Shown piece by piece: positions 1-8,856 of a stretch of DNA of 64,000 nt; the stretch's first letter is position 1; the number at the start of each line of letters is the position of its first letter. This DNA is from Mycobacteriales bacterium (lineage in GTDB: Bacteria; Actinomycetota; Actinomycetes; Mycobacteriales; SCTD01): contig JAUJOY010000005.1 in the NCBI GenBank assembly GCA_030447385.1, positions 192,319 through 256,318 of the forward strand, written 5' to 3'. The notes below the pieces were generated by a model. That model worked only from the letters and a program-made list of their open reading frames with translations, was not told where the DNA came from and did no database searches. A program made the position numbers and the translations under genes.

Positions 1-852
1 CGCGTTCCTCGCCGCCAACGCCGGGTCGCACACCCAGTTCGTCACCGGCATCGTGGCGATGCCCGGCCCCGGACGAGAGCGGGCGCAGCTGCTCGATGTT
101 GTCCCCGGCCGGTCGGGAACCGTTGTCTCGCAATGGATGTCGGCGCGGGACCTCGCCTGGCGAGCACAGGTCACGACCGCGTCGCTGGACCCGTTCCGCG
201 GCTACGCTGCCGCCTTGCGCACCAGCCTGCCCGACGCGGTGCGGGTGCTCGACGCCTTTCACGTCGTGCGCCTGGGCCAGGCCGCGGTCGACGACGTTCG
301 ACGTCGCCGGCAGCAACAGACCCTCGGCCGGCGTGGGCATCGGCAGGACCCGCTCTACCGCGGCCGGCGGCTACTACGCCGCGGCTTCCGCACCCTCAAC
401 CAGCGGCAGTGGACCCGCCTGGAGCTGACCCTCACCGTCGGCGACCCGAGCGGGCAGCTGACGCAGGCGTGGATGGTCGCCCAGGAACTGCAACTGCTCT
501 ACGCCCGCAGCCACGACCTGTCCGACGCCAAGCACCGGTTGTGGCGGATCCTGGAGCGCTGCGCCCGCTCGGACGTGCCTGAGCTGCTCCGCCTGGTGAG
601 GACACTGGACGCCTGAGCCGACGAGCTCCTGGCCTACTGGAGCTCGACCGGCCGGCGCGGCGTCAGCAACGGCCCGACCGAAGCCACCAACGCCCTGATC
701 AAGAAGGTCAAGCGGGTCGGGCACGGCTTCCGCAACTTCGACAACTACCGACTGCGACTCCTGCTCGCCGTCGGTCTGGACTGGCGAACCGTGCACTGGC
801 AGGCTGCGCCTGCCACCCCGATCAGGGGCCCTCACCACGCTTGGTGGCGTAG
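1..852 (+). pseudogene. ISL3-family transposase, C-terminal part, disrupted
   Basis: This is the C-terminal half of a DDE transposase of the ISL3 type; its 5' end lies outside the window. The reading frame starting at base 2 gives FLAANAGSHTQFVTGIVAM, followed by the DAFHVVRLGQAAVDDVRR block typical of the catalytic domain. An in-frame TGA at 614-616 interrupts it. The same frame resumes with GVSNGPTEATNALIKKVKR and GHGFRNFDNYRLRLL, the conserved C-terminal block. Near base 828 a one-base shift restores the family ending IRG-SPRLVA and a TAG at 850-852. With one nonsense codon and one frameshift it is probably inactive. The family call is firm; the element ends were not found. Confidence 0.85.
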
Positions 853-916
853 AGCCGGCTATAAGGGAGCCGTTCCCGTCGGTGGATCGCTTTCCTACAG
901 GCGTTACCCTCGGTTG

Positions 917-1380
917 GTGACACGCCCGGAGGTGCCCGGCCACGTGGCTCTGCTCGCCGGAAGGCGGCGCGACGGCCAGCCTGTTCACGAGGTCCTTCCA
1001 GCCAGCGCTGGGCCGGACGGGCTGTGGCGGCTGATCGGGACCCCGGTCTGGCGGAGGGCTGCGCCGAGGGCGACGTGCTGTCGGTGGACCAGGACGGGCA
1101 GTTCAAGGCCCACGAGCGTGGAGGCAACATCGCCATCGTCTCGTACGCCAGACGGGGGCAGACGCGGACGCCGCATGCCCAGGCGCTCCGCGCCCTCCTG
1201 CCCCTGGGTGGCAAGGTCGAGCACCCCGAGGACGGGCGGTTCCTCGTCGCCACGGTTCCTCTCACAGTCGGCTTCCCCGCCATCGAGGAGGCGCTGAACG
1301 ACTGGGCGAGCGAGTCCGGCTGCGACTGGTCCTACGGCAACGTCTACGACGACGACGACCAGCCGCTCAACTGGTGGTAG
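917..1380 (+). pseudogene. DUF4265-like protein, single frameshift
   Basis: Two overlapping frames together read as one DUF4265-type protein of about 153 residues. The first frame, from GTG 917, ends in DGLWRLIGTPVW. The second continues AEGCAEGDVLSVDQDG and then FKAHERGGNIAIVSYARR. Adding one G in the GG run near 1051 joins them perfectly, so this is a one-base deletion or a sequencing error. The C-terminus is acidic and aromatic (NVYDDDDQPLNWW). The family has no known biochemical function. No partner gene is adjacent; it follows the broken transposase by 64 bases. Confidence 0.6.
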
Positions 1381-1488
1381 GTGCCGCTCCTCGTCCTGGA
1401 ACGGTTCGGCATCAGGGAGGCGTGGCTCGGGGGGACGCGGACGTGCTGTGCGCGGCCACGTCCGCGCCCTACCCGCGCCGGGCGGCCG

Positions 1489-2503
1489 TCAGGCGCGCAG
1501 GTCCGACGCGCGCCCGTCCGCTAGCAGAGACGGCTGTTGCGACCGGTAGAGCGCGTCGACCTCGGCCGCGGGTGGGCCGAGCTTCGACCGTGAGAAGGCT
1601 CCGCTCGGGGGTTGCTGCCACGGCATCTTCGCCACGAACAGCCGCGGGACGTTCACGACCACGCGCCGGTGGAGCACCCGCGCCACCGCGTCCAGCGGGA
1701 TGTGGACGCTGCGCCGCAGGCCACGCGCACGATGAGGTGACCGGGCGTGTCGCCGCTCGCCGGCACGACCTGCTTGAGGGTGCCGATCCGCAACCGGTCT
1801 GAGCCCACCACCGCGTCGCCCTGGCGGGGCAGGCGCGGGCCGTCGGTCAGCGCGTCGAGGAACTCCACGACGGTCAGCACCCCGTTGCCGATCAGCGGGT
1901 AGTTCAGTCGCACCGCCACCTCGTACGCCGCGACCGTGTCCGCGCCGATGGCATCGCGCAGGAACGTCACGTCGTAGCCGCGCTCCATCGCGTGCCGCCC
2001 GGTCGACTCGCAGCACAGGTTGGCCGTCATGCCGGCGATGACCAGATGGGTCGTGCCCAGCCGGTCCAGGTGCTCGGGCAGGTCGCTCTGGAACACATCG
2101 ACGCCCTTGTGCGGCAGCAGCACCACATCGCCCTGCTGCGGCTGCAGGTCGGGGTGGAAGTCGGCTCCCCACGAGCCGGCGAGGAACATCCTGCGCTCGA
2201 ACATCATCCGGTTGATGCCGCTGCGCCGCTGCAGCTGCGCGTCGGCGTAGTCCTCAGCGGTGAAGGCCATCGGCCCGAACAGCACGGGCACGCGGTGCCG
2301 GCGCGCACCGTGGATGGCCCGGCGCAGGTGTCCCACGACGTCGTGCTTCTCGACGGTGCTTCGCGTCATGTCCCAGTCGGCGCCACCCTCAGACAGGAAG
2401 TCGTTGACCGGGTCGATGACCAACAGAGCCGTCCGGTCAGCCAGGAACGCCGTCGCCGCGTCTGGGCCGCGCGGCCCCCATCAGGCGCAGCCTCGTCCAC
2501 CAT
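1489..2503 (-). pseudogene. isochorismatase-like cysteine hydrolase with C-terminal PRC-barrel/DUF2171-like domain, frameshifted
   Basis: The core is an isochorismatase-fold cysteine hydrolase. The catalytic Asp is in LLVIDPVNDFLSEGG, and the nucleophile Cys lies in VIAGMTANLCCESTGR. The family acts on isochorismate, nicotinamide or similar amides; the substrate here cannot be told. After about residue 220, GDAVVGSDRLRIGTLKQV and then SVHIPLDAVARVLHRRVV look like a PRC-barrel/DUF2171 beta domain, an uncommon fusion. The best start is ATG 2503, eight bases after a GGAGGG site. That start needs a frameshift in the G5/C5 run at 2475-2479, and the C-terminal domain needs a second near 1715. Both may be sequence errors. 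Confidence 0.6.
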
Positions 2504-2900
2504 GTCCACGTCCCTCCTGCGCCTGACTGCGGCGCGTGTACCCAGCCGGACCAGCGCTCTGCGCGCTCTGCCTCAAGCAGTGCGTCGTCATCCCGCACAG
2601 CGACAGGCTGCCACGGCCTGCGACCCGGCCTTGAACGGGCACCGCGACAGGCTCATTGACCCCGGCCGTCGTGACCATACGACCCATGTGACGCGTTAGG
2701 TGCTCTCAGGTGACCAGCGGTAGAAGCCGTTCCTCAATGGCCAGCGACAGTTGACGCAATTGGGGCGACTGCCGACGTAAGGCCCACTGACACCGGCCGG
2801 GACAGACGCGTGACGCGTGTCGGATCCCGGTCCTGTCGTAGACCGCTCTAGTGTCGTTCAGAGCCCCCGGGCAAACGTGGGCGGACGGGAGGTGGACCGA
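2504..2900. other. intergenic region between divergent genes
   Basis: This gap of 397 bases separates the cysteine hydrolase (minus) from the small aromatic-rich gene (plus). It has no coding region I can support. It holds one copy of a short sequence, AGAAGCCGTTCC at about 2720-2731, that recurs elsewhere in the first 10.4 kb. A TAGTGT hexamer at 2849-2854 could be a -10 element for the rightward gene, but no convincing -35 is visible. Confidence 0.4.
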
Positions 2901-3134
2901 GTGGCTGACCACCCGAGGTGGGTCATTGCCTACAAGCCTGATCCGGGTGAGCGGAAGCACTGGTGGGGCACCAACAACGCCGGCGCCGGGGGATGGTCGC
3001 CCTATCCGGGCAACGCCCACCACTACGACAGCGAGAACTCGGCGCTCCACGTCATGCATTCCAGGCCCAGCCTCAAGCGGAGCGCCCGCGGTGAGGTCCT
3101 TGTCGAGCGCCGGCCGCCGCTCCCGACAACCTAG
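2901..3134 (+). CDS. small aromatic- and histidine-rich hypothetical protein
   Basis: This is a 77-residue protein of unknown function. GTG 2901 is chosen because a GGGAGG ribosome-binding site ends eight bases upstream. The protein is rich in Trp, Tyr and His (RWVIAYKPDPGERKHWWG, PYPGNAHHYDSENSALHVM) and ends in a basic tail. It has no signal peptide or membrane segment. The high share of Trp and Asn and the good start context argue against a random frame. Its stop codon (3132-3134) lies one base before the CTAG target duplication of the IS1380 element, so the insertion did not cut the frame. Confidence 0.5.
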   Translation: MADHPRWVIAYKPDPGERKHWWGTNNAGAGGWSPYPGNAHHYDSENSALHVMHSRPSLKRSARGEVLVERRPPLPTT

Positions 3135-3139
3135 GCTAG

Positions 3140-3151
3140 CCTCGATCTTTC
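3140..3151 (+). repeat. left terminal inverted repeat of IS1380 element
   Basis: The 12-base sequence CCTCGATCTTTC matches the right end exactly in inverted orientation. CTAG precedes it. Confidence 0.88.
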
Positions 3152-3271
3152 GTGATCTTGGTGGACGTTGAGGGGTGTGGCCTGGCGGTCAGTCGCTGTT
3201 TCGTGGACGTGGGTGTGTTCCGCGTCTGTCGCGGCTTCCGGGTTCCTGGTCGGCGGGGCTGGGCTTGAGTG

Positions 3272-4638
3272 TCAGGTGCTGAGGGCGGTGAGCCGGTCGT
3301 GGCCGGCGAGCAGGATCGGGTTCCAGGGCCAGCCGCGGGGCAGCCGAAGCCACTCGCGTCGGCTCGTTCGGGTCCATCGTCCGGCGACGTGCAGTAGACG
3401 GAACCGCAGGCGTTTGGGTTCCCAGGTGCGCGCCTGTGCCGGTCAGAGCCAGGTGCTGGGTCCAGGCGAGCAGGTCGCTGGCCAGGGCGATGAGTTCGAG
3501 CCAGATCTGGTTGGCGGCGAAGTCGTGCAACGGCAGGTTCCGCGCAGTCCGGTGTCTTTCAGGCACCGGATGCGGTCCTCGGCTCGGGCCCGGAGCCGGT
3601 GTTGGACTTCCAGATCGGCGATGCGGCCGGGCAGGTTGGTGGCGAACACGGTGATGCGCCAGCCGTCGCGGTCGGTGATGCGCAGCCTGCGCTCCCGGGT
3701 GCGGCCGTTCCCGGCGGGCGATCACTCGCATGCTCTGCGGCCAGCGCTTGTGGCCGGTGGCGACCGGGACGTAGCGGGTGAGTTCGGCGACCTGCGCGCC
3801 CTCGCGTGGCAGCCCGTCAGGGTCGAGCGCGGCCTTCCACGCTTGGCGCGGCACGTTCTCCAGCGCGTCCAGGATCGTCGGCCAGCCGGCCAGGCCGACC
3901 GAGTAGCCCAGCCCGAGCCTGGTCCAGGTGCTCGACGAAGCGGTGCGTGCCGGCGCCGCTGTCGCCACGCACCACGACCGGGCCGCGCAGGTCCTCGGGC
4001 AGCTGGGCGAGCGCGTCGGTCAGCACGGTGATGTGGTCGGCGGCGTTGTTGGCGTTCACCTTGCCCGGCCGCAGCATCGCGGCCAGGCACTCCCCGGTGC
4101 CACCCAGGCCGTGGTCGGCGAACACCAGCAGCGGGCAGAACCCGAAGCCCCGCTTGAACGTGGGCTGCGCACCTTCCTTCTCCGAGTGCGCATCGACCAG
4201 CGTCGCGTCCAGGTCGATGACCAGCCACCCGTCCGGCTCGGTCACCGGCTGCAGCTGCCAGACCTGCGCCTGGCCTGCGCTCGGGCGCTGCGGATCGCGG
4301 CCAGCGAGGCGTCCACGTCCGCGGCGAGCGTGGTGATCAGCCGCGAGACGGTCGGGTCCGAGGCGACGTCACCGAACAGCTCCGGCTGGCAGCGGACCGC
4401 GGCCAGGTCGGCCAGGCAGTCACCGCCGAGCGCAATCGCGACGGCCAGATCGAGCAGCACCTTGCCCGGATCGTGCCGGGCACGGACCGGTCGCCACGGC
4501 GCGAGCGCCTGCGACAGGGCCCTCGGCAACCCCACCAGGCTCAGCGGTCTGCAGCAGCAGCCCGCCACCAGCCGAGGACAGCAGCCACTCGCCGCCCACC
4601 GCTACCCGCGGTCCTGTGGAACGCCCTTTACCCTTCAC
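3272..4638 (-). pseudogene. IS1380-family transposase, multiply frameshifted
   Basis: This is a DDE transposase split over all three minus frames. In order from GTG 4638: GPRVAVGGEWLLSSAGGG; then ALSQALAPWRPVRARHD and CLADLAAVRCQPELFGD; then, after 4245, GWLVIDLDATLVDAHSEKEG (first catalytic Asp) and VVVRGDSGAGTHRFVEHLD (second Asp); then, after about 3910, LGLGYSVGLAGWPTILDALE; then FATNLPGRIADLEVQHRLRA; then HDFAANQIWLELIALASDLL near the C-terminus. It ends at the TGA at 3272-3274. At least four frame changes are needed, more than programmed frameshifting could explain, so the copy is dead or the sequence is poor here. Confidence 0.85.
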
Positions 4639-4757
4639 CCACGGAGTGCCTCTCCGCTCGTGGTTTCTGCAGCCTTCGACAAGCCCAGAATCCCCAGCAG
4701 AGCAGGCACTTCCGTACATCTACGACCCGTGTCGCACCTGAAGATCAGCCGTCTTGT

Positions 4758-4769
4758 GAAAGATCGAGG
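4758..4769 (-). repeat. right terminal inverted repeat of IS1380 element
   Basis: GAAAGATCGAGG is the exact complement of the left end. CTAG follows at 4770-4773. Confidence 0.88.
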
Positions 4770-4798
4770 CTAGGGGCGGTCAGGGCCGTAGCCGCGCG

Positions 4799-5201
4799 TC
4801 AGTCCGCCTCGAAGCCCAGCAGGTCGGGCGGCACGGCCCCTCGCTCGACGAACTCCCCGAGGGCACGCACAGCGACCGAAAGCGGAACGGTGCTGCCGCT
4901 GCCCGCCTCTGACCAACTCCCTCGATAGTCGAAGACGAGGACGGGCCCTGCGGCGGTCCACCGATGCTGCTGTGCGACGCCCCGTCGGGGTGGGTGCAAA
5001 CTAGGAAGGCCCGCTCACCGTCCGTAGAGAGTGACAGGGAGGTGCCGTCGACAAAGCCTCCACTTCCAGGGTTGGGTGCCCGATGGAGGTCCGCGTCGCT
5101 AGGACATCTTCGACGGCCCGCTGAACGTCGGACGCCGTCTCAACCGGGAACGGCACGAGGTCCAAGCCATCCTCGTCCCGGTGGTACGTCCCGACCGCCA
5201 T
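4799..5201 (-). pseudogene. Imm1-like immunity protein, frameshifted
   Basis: Read across two frame changes (near 5060 and 4990), this gives a protein of about 134 residues resembling the Imm1 family, which neutralises toxins of polymorphic/contact-dependent toxin systems. The N-terminus from ATG 5201 reads MAVGTYHRDEDGLDLVPFP. The middle is FVDGTSLSLSTDGERAFLV. The C-terminus is AAGPVLVFDYRGSWSEAG and VPLSVAVRALGEFVERG, the family's typical late beta strand and helix. No toxin gene is adjacent, so it is an orphan. The frameshifts may be real decay, as it lies just beside the IS1380 insertion. The family assignment rests on pattern only. Confidence 0.5.
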
Positions 5202-5243
5202 CAGCCAGAGGCTAGGGGAGCCGTTCTGCATGTGCAGTGGCAC

Positions 5244-5249
5244 TACGGT
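5244..5249 (+). promoter_or_regulatory. candidate -10 element, leaderless gene 5256
   Basis: TACGGT ends six bases before GTG 5256 and no Shine-Dalgarno site is present, as expected for a leaderless transcript. Confidence 0.4.
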
Positions 5250-5255
5250 CGCTCG

Positions 5256-5528
5256 GTGAACGTAAACAGCCGTGCGCATCGTCGCGAACAGCGTCGGTCC
5301 GGTGTGGAAGCACTGTTTGGGGCAGCCGCCGATGCGGCGCTTGACCTCCTGGAGCTGACCGAGCTGGCCTGGCATGACTGCTACGGCGACGTCACGCCTC
5401 CGGAACAGGTCGTCGCCGACATTCTCGACGTTTCGCAGGGTCAGCTCGACCGGATGGCGTCTGCAGCCAGACTCGCCGTCGAGGACCACCGGGACCTACG
5501 GCTGCAGGCCGAGCGCCTCCGCCGGTAG
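5256..5528 (+). CDS. hypothetical protein, 90 aa, helical
   Basis: The product is a small soluble protein of unknown function. GTG 5256 is chosen because a TACGGT -10 hexamer lies six bases upstream. The sequence is mostly helical and acidic in the middle (LFGAAADAALDLLELTELAWHDCYGD is the first half), followed by a second helix pair around VVADILDVSQGQLDRMASAA. The C-terminus is charged (DHRDLRLQAERLRR). No family is recognised. It is transcribed divergently from the Imm1-like gene with 54 bases between the starts. Confidence 0.55.
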   Translation: MNVNSRAHRREQRRSGVEALFGAAADAALDLLELTELAWHDCYGDVTPPEQVVADILDVSQGQLDRMASAARLAVEDHRDLRLQAERLRR

Positions 5529-5536
5529 GGCGGCGG

Positions 5537-6082
5537 CTAGCGCTTGCCGGCCGGGCGCAGCTCGTACGCTCCCCAGACAACGAGGAGGGCGGCGTAGACC
5601 CAGGTCTGGCCGGCGAACGGCTTGACCATCTGCTGCTCGAGCAGGGCGAACACGCCGAACAGCAGCACGGGCATGGCGATGCTCATCGCGCTGATGGAGA
5701 AGCCTCGCATCTGGGTGAGCAGCGCCGCAAGCACACCGCCCAGCCCGAGCGCCATCACGGCTAGGGCGAGGAACTGGAAGCTGTCGGGCATCCGGCCGTC
5801 CCGCAGCCACAGCGCCGCTGCGAGGCCGACGGCGGTGATGACGAACCCGGGTCCCCACAGCGTGCCCCGGCTGCGGCTGGCGGCGGCTGCGGCCAGGTAG
5901 GTGAGGCCGGTCAGTGTCGGGAACCAGTAGAAGGGGATCGTTTCGGTCTCGATGAGCGCGAGGATGAGCAGGGCGCCGGCGATCAGGGCGATACCGCGGA
6001 TCCGTCGGGCTCTGGTGTCGTTGCCGTCGTGCGAGTTGTCGGCGGTGTCGGGCGCGCCGGTCGACGTCGTGGGCTGCGTCAT
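5537..6082 (-). CDS. multi-pass membrane protein of unknown function
   Basis: This 181-residue protein has a polar N-terminal tail of about 30 residues (Thr, Asp, Asn-rich, then RARRIRG) and about six hydrophobic segments. These include GIALIAGALLILALIE, LTGLTYLAAAAASR, FVITAVGLAAALWL, FLALAVMALGLGGVLAALL, SIAMPVLLFGVFALLEQQM and VYAALLVVWGAYEL. It ends with a basic RPAGKR tail. The positive charges after the tail suggest a cytoplasmic N-terminus. The frame is intact, unlike its neighbours. No known family is evident; a stress-associated small membrane protein is one possibility only. Confidence 0.65.
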   Translation of the reverse strand: MTQPTTSTGAPDTADNSHDGNDTRARRIRGIALIAGALLILALIETETIPFYWFPTLTGLTYLAAAAASRSRGTLWGPGFVITAVGLAAALWLRDGRMPDSFQFLALAVMALGLGGVLAALLTQMRGFSISAMSIAMPVLLFGVFALLEQQMVKPFAGQTWVYAALLVVWGAYELRPAGKR

Positions 6083-6222
6083 GGTTGTCCTCCAGGTGGT
6101 CCGTCAATGCGACGGTTGTCTTCTTGGACGCGCCGCAACACCTGTTGATTGCACAGAAGCGCGCCGGACCATGCTGGAGGAGCCTCGTATCGGCTGAGAT
6201 CGCGCCGAGGGCGGGCTCGTCC

Positions 6223-6898
6223 TCAGGGGACCAGCAGGCCCCGGGCGACCTGTTCGAGGGTGGCGGCGGCCACGTCAGGCTCGGTGAAGATCGCCGGCCA
6301 GGGCGTGGCGCGCCGGTTGATCCAGCCGCACCTCATCCCGGTGGCCGCCGCGCCGTGCAGGTCCCAGGGGTGCACGGCGACCATCGCGCACCGCTCCGGC
6401 GGCACGCCGCACTGCTCGGAGGCGTACCGGTAGGCGTCCGGGTGCGGCTTCCACCGGCCGGCGTCGTCGACGGACAGCCGGCGCTCGACGAGGTCCGCCA
6501 CACCGGTCCGCTCGAGCAACGACTCGGCCTGCGTGAGCGAGCCGTTGGTCAAGGTGACCACCCGTACGCCGGCCTCGGCGAGAGCTCGTAGGCCGGCCGG
6601 CACGTCCGGGTGCACGTCGAGCGCCTTCATCCCCTCGAGGACCGTGGCGACCGCCTCCTCAACCGGCAGCGTGAGGCCGTGGACGGAGCTGAGCAGCCCG
6701 TCAGGACCGCTGCACCGATCTGGGGGAACGGGCGCGCGGTGCCACTCGCGGCCAGGGCGAAGCCGTCACGAAGCGTGCCAGCGAACCAGACATCGAGCAG
6801 ATGCCCGGGGCGCCCGCCCCGAGCAGGAGGGCGCGCAGCGGCTCGAGGTCCGACAACGTCTCGTTCACGTCGAGGACGACCAGCTCCGGCGCAGACAC
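6223..6898 (-). pseudogene. haloacid dehalogenase, type II (HAD superfamily), frameshifted twice
   Basis: Three frames together give a typical type II 2-haloacid dehalogenase of about 224 residues, an enzyme that hydrolyses 2-haloalkanoates through an aspartyl ester. The N-terminus from GTG 6898 carries the nucleophile Asp in ELVVLDVNETLSDLEPLR. After a shift near 6804 it reads HLLDVWFAGTLRDGFALAA. After a second near 6700 it reads LPVEEAVATVLEGMKALDVH, VVTLTNGSLTQAESLLER, WKPHPDAYRYASEQCGV and MVAVHPWDLHGAAATGM, covering motifs II to IV. All catalytic blocks are present. The two single-base shifts could be sequence errors. Confidence 0.7.
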
Positions 6899-7196
6899 GA
6901 CGCTCAGCCGTGCCCTTGCCCGTGTTGGACTGCAGCGGTTGCCATGGGTGTGATGCCTCTCCTCGGGCAGGTGACGTGCCGCCAGTCTGCCCGCCCGAGC
7001 GGAGCAGACACAGCGGAAGATCAACATCGAAACCTGGGTTGCAGAACGGCCGCAGGAGGCTGATCGACGCCGCACGCTGGTCCTGACCATCGGGCCGCCC
7101 GGCTGGAGAGGCACCATTCGCTGCAATCAACAACACTGGGGCTGCGTCCGGAGGGGCAGGGGCCACCTGGTCACTGCACAAGCCGAGGGGGTGCCC

Positions 7197-7721
7197 GTGA
7201 ACGACGAGGAGTTCCTCGACGCGTTCCACGAGCACCTCGACCGGTTGCACAACCTGACCCGCAGCCTCACCGGCACGGCGCAGGACGCCGAGGACCTCGT
7301 GTCCGAGACGTGCCTGCTGGCGCTGCGCGGCTGGCGGCGGAAGCGTCCCGACGATCCCGCTGCCTGGTTCGCGACGATCTGCCTCAACGCCGCCCGGTCC
7401 TCATACCGGCGCCGCGCGGCTCGTCCGGTGGAGGTGTGGGCAGATGATTGGCTGGTCGGACAGGCCGATCCCGACGCCGACACCCCGCAGGCAGCGATGT
7501 CTGCGCTGGACACCCAGCGGGTGCGCACCGCGATGCTGGGGCTGCCGGCCGTGCAGCTCGAGGCGATCACCTTGATGGACCTGGCCGGCTACACCGCGGC
7601 GCAGACCGCCACCATCCTGGGCGCTCCGCGAGGCACCGTTCTGGCACGGGTGCATCGCGGTCGTAAGGCACTGGCCCGCCTGCTTCAGGAGGACGAGGTG
7701 CATCGTGCCGCACGACCCTGA
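7197..7721 (+). CDS. ECF-type RNA polymerase sigma factor
   Basis: This 174-residue sigma factor directs RNA polymerase to a stress or envelope regulon. Region 2 is seen in AQDAEDLVSETCLLALRGW and region 4 in LPAVQLEAITLMDLAGYTA and GAPRGTVLARVHRGRKALA, the helix-turn-helix that reads the -35 element. GTG 7197 is preferred over GTG 7191 because the GAGGGGG site ends at a better distance. It overlaps the next gene, its likely anti-sigma factor, by 17 bases, the usual arrangement for ECF pairs. The frame is intact within a damaged neighbourhood. Confidence 0.9.
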   Translation: MNDEEFLDAFHEHLDRLHNLTRSLTGTAQDAEDLVSETCLLALRGWRRKRPDDPAAWFATICLNAARSSYRRRAARPVEVWADDWLVGQADPDADTPQAAMSALDTQRVRTAMLGLPAVQLEAITLMDLAGYTAAQTATILGAPRGTVLARVHRGRKALARLLQEDEVHRAARP

Positions 7722-8430
7722 GACCGACGCCGCGCGCTTCCTCGGCGGTGACCTCCCCACTGCCGAGCGCGAGACGTTCTCCCGGCACCTGCTCGGCTGC
7801 AACGCCTGCTGGGACGAGGTCGAGCAGGCCAGGCAGGGACGACGGCTGGCAGAGTCGACCCGCACAGCCGCTCCCGGTGAGCTCCGGGACCGTGTGCGCG
7901 CGCTGGTCGATGCCGAGCCGATCCCTGTGCGGCGGCGATCCACGCAGGTGTCCCGCCTGAAGCCGGGCCGATGGCTGCTCCCGGCTGGTGTGCCCGTGGC
8001 CGCGGCTGCGGCGGTCGCGCTCATCCTCACGTTCGGTTCGGGCAGCTCAGAGCCGCCGTCGCTGCGACAGGCCGTGGCTGACTTCAGTGCCGGGCAGTTG
8101 CCCGGTGCGCAGGTGCCGGCGGTAGGTGCACCCGACCTGTCGCAGCTGGACCTGCAGCCGGTCGGAGCCGGTGGCGGGACGTACGCGGGGCTCGACGTCG
8201 ACGGCTACGCCTACCGCGACCCGGCCGGCCGTCGCATCGTGCTGTACCTGTCCGACGAGGCGTTCCCCGAAGCCCCAGGCGCGCGGCGGCTAGCCGGCGA
8301 GGACGGACCATGGGTGGCTCAGCGCGGCGATGTCATCGTGCTGTGCGCCCGGCTGCCGCACGCACTGCTGGTCGTCGGGCAGGACGACGAGCTGGTACGC
8401 AGCACCGCCAGCGCCCTCGGCGTGCTGTGA
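7705..8430 (+). CDS. zinc-binding anti-sigma factor, membrane-anchored
   Basis: The 241-residue product has an N-terminal anti-sigma (zf-HC2/ZAS) domain with the HLLGCNACWDE motif (HxxxCxxC) at about residues 28-35. A basic stretch follows, then one membrane span (LPAGVPVAAAAAVALILTF, about 92-110), then an extracellular domain of about 120 residues ending in a strand-rich region (YAGLDVDGYAYRDPAGRR, DVIVLCARLPHALLVV). It should hold the upstream sigma factor inactive until a signal at the membrane. It overlaps the sigma gene by 17 bases and the next gene by four (GTGA), so the three are translationally coupled. Confidence 0.88.
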   Translation: MPHDPETDAARFLGGDLPTAERETFSRHLLGCNACWDEVEQARQGRRLAESTRTAAPGELRDRVRALVDAEPIPVRRRSTQVSRLKPGRWLLPAGVPVAAAAAVALILTFGSGSSEPPSLRQAVADFSAGQLPGAQVPAVGAPDLSQLDLQPVGAGGGTYAGLDVDGYAYRDPAGRRIVLYLSDEAFPEAPGARRLAGEDGPWVAQRGDVIVLCARLPHALLVVGQDDELVRSTASALGVL

Positions 8431-8666
8431 CTGAGCCCGAACGTCTCCCTCAGCCGACCGAGCTGGAGCGGTGGGTCAGCGAAGGAGGCTGGCTGGTAGA
8501 CCTGCTGCTGCCCAGCACAGACGCCGGGGTTGCCGTGCAGGCGCTCGCGCTGACCGTCGTGTTCGGTGTGCTGTTCCGGCTTGCTCGCCGCAGCGGGCTG
8601 CTGCAGCTGTGGGCAGGTGCGGTCGTCTTCACCGCCGGCTTGTTCGTCCTGCGCGGGGCGCACTAA
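8427..8666 (+). CDS. small membrane protein coupled to sigma/anti-sigma operon
   Basis: This is a 79-residue protein with a polar N-terminus (TEPERLPQPTELERWVSEG) and two hydrophobic segments, AVQALALTVVFGVLFRLA and LLQLWAGAVVFTAGLFVL. GTG 8427 overlaps the anti-sigma stop as GTGA, so it is the third gene of the ECF operon. No family is recognised. Its position suggests a role in signal sensing or in stability of the anti-sigma factor, but that is inference only. Confidence 0.65.
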   Translation: MTEPERLPQPTELERWVSEGGWLVDLLLPSTDAGVAVQALALTVVFGVLFRLARRSGLLQLWAGAVVFTAGLFVLRGAH

Positions 8667-8730
8667 CAGCATCCGCCGCATCAGGCTGGGCAGGACCCCC
8701 AGATCGCGCCGCAACCACCGGAGGAGGACC

Positions 8731-8856
8731 ATGGCCGAGCAGCGCACCGCGGACATCGACGGAATACCCGTGCGCTGGCTCGAGCACGGCAGCGGCATGA
8801 GGCCAGGCAGCGCGACCGGGGCACGACACGCCCCGAGTCCTGACTGCGACCCATAG
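8731..8856 (+). pseudogene. alpha/beta-hydrolase N-terminal remnant
   Basis: A strong GGAGGA site precedes ATG 8731. The first 21 residues (AEQRTADIDGIPVRWLEHGS) match the conserved start of alpha/beta-fold hydrolases, just before where the oxyanion-loop HG motif should appear. The sequence then becomes unrelated and stops at residue 41. The gene was probably truncated by a deletion or insertion. From 8857 to 9111 no further coding signal is seen. Confidence 0.5.

Larger units (their letters stand above)
3140..4769 (-). mobile_element. IS1380-family insertion sequence, complete ends
   Basis: The element is 1,630 bp. It is bounded by perfect 12-bp inverted repeats, CCTCGATCTTTC at 3140-3151 and its complement at 4758-4769. 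Both ends are flanked by CTAG (3136-3139 and 4770-4773), read as a 4-bp target duplication. It carries one transposase gene on the minus strand. The intact ends and duplication imply a fairly recent insertion, although the transposase reads with several frameshifts. Confidence 0.88.
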
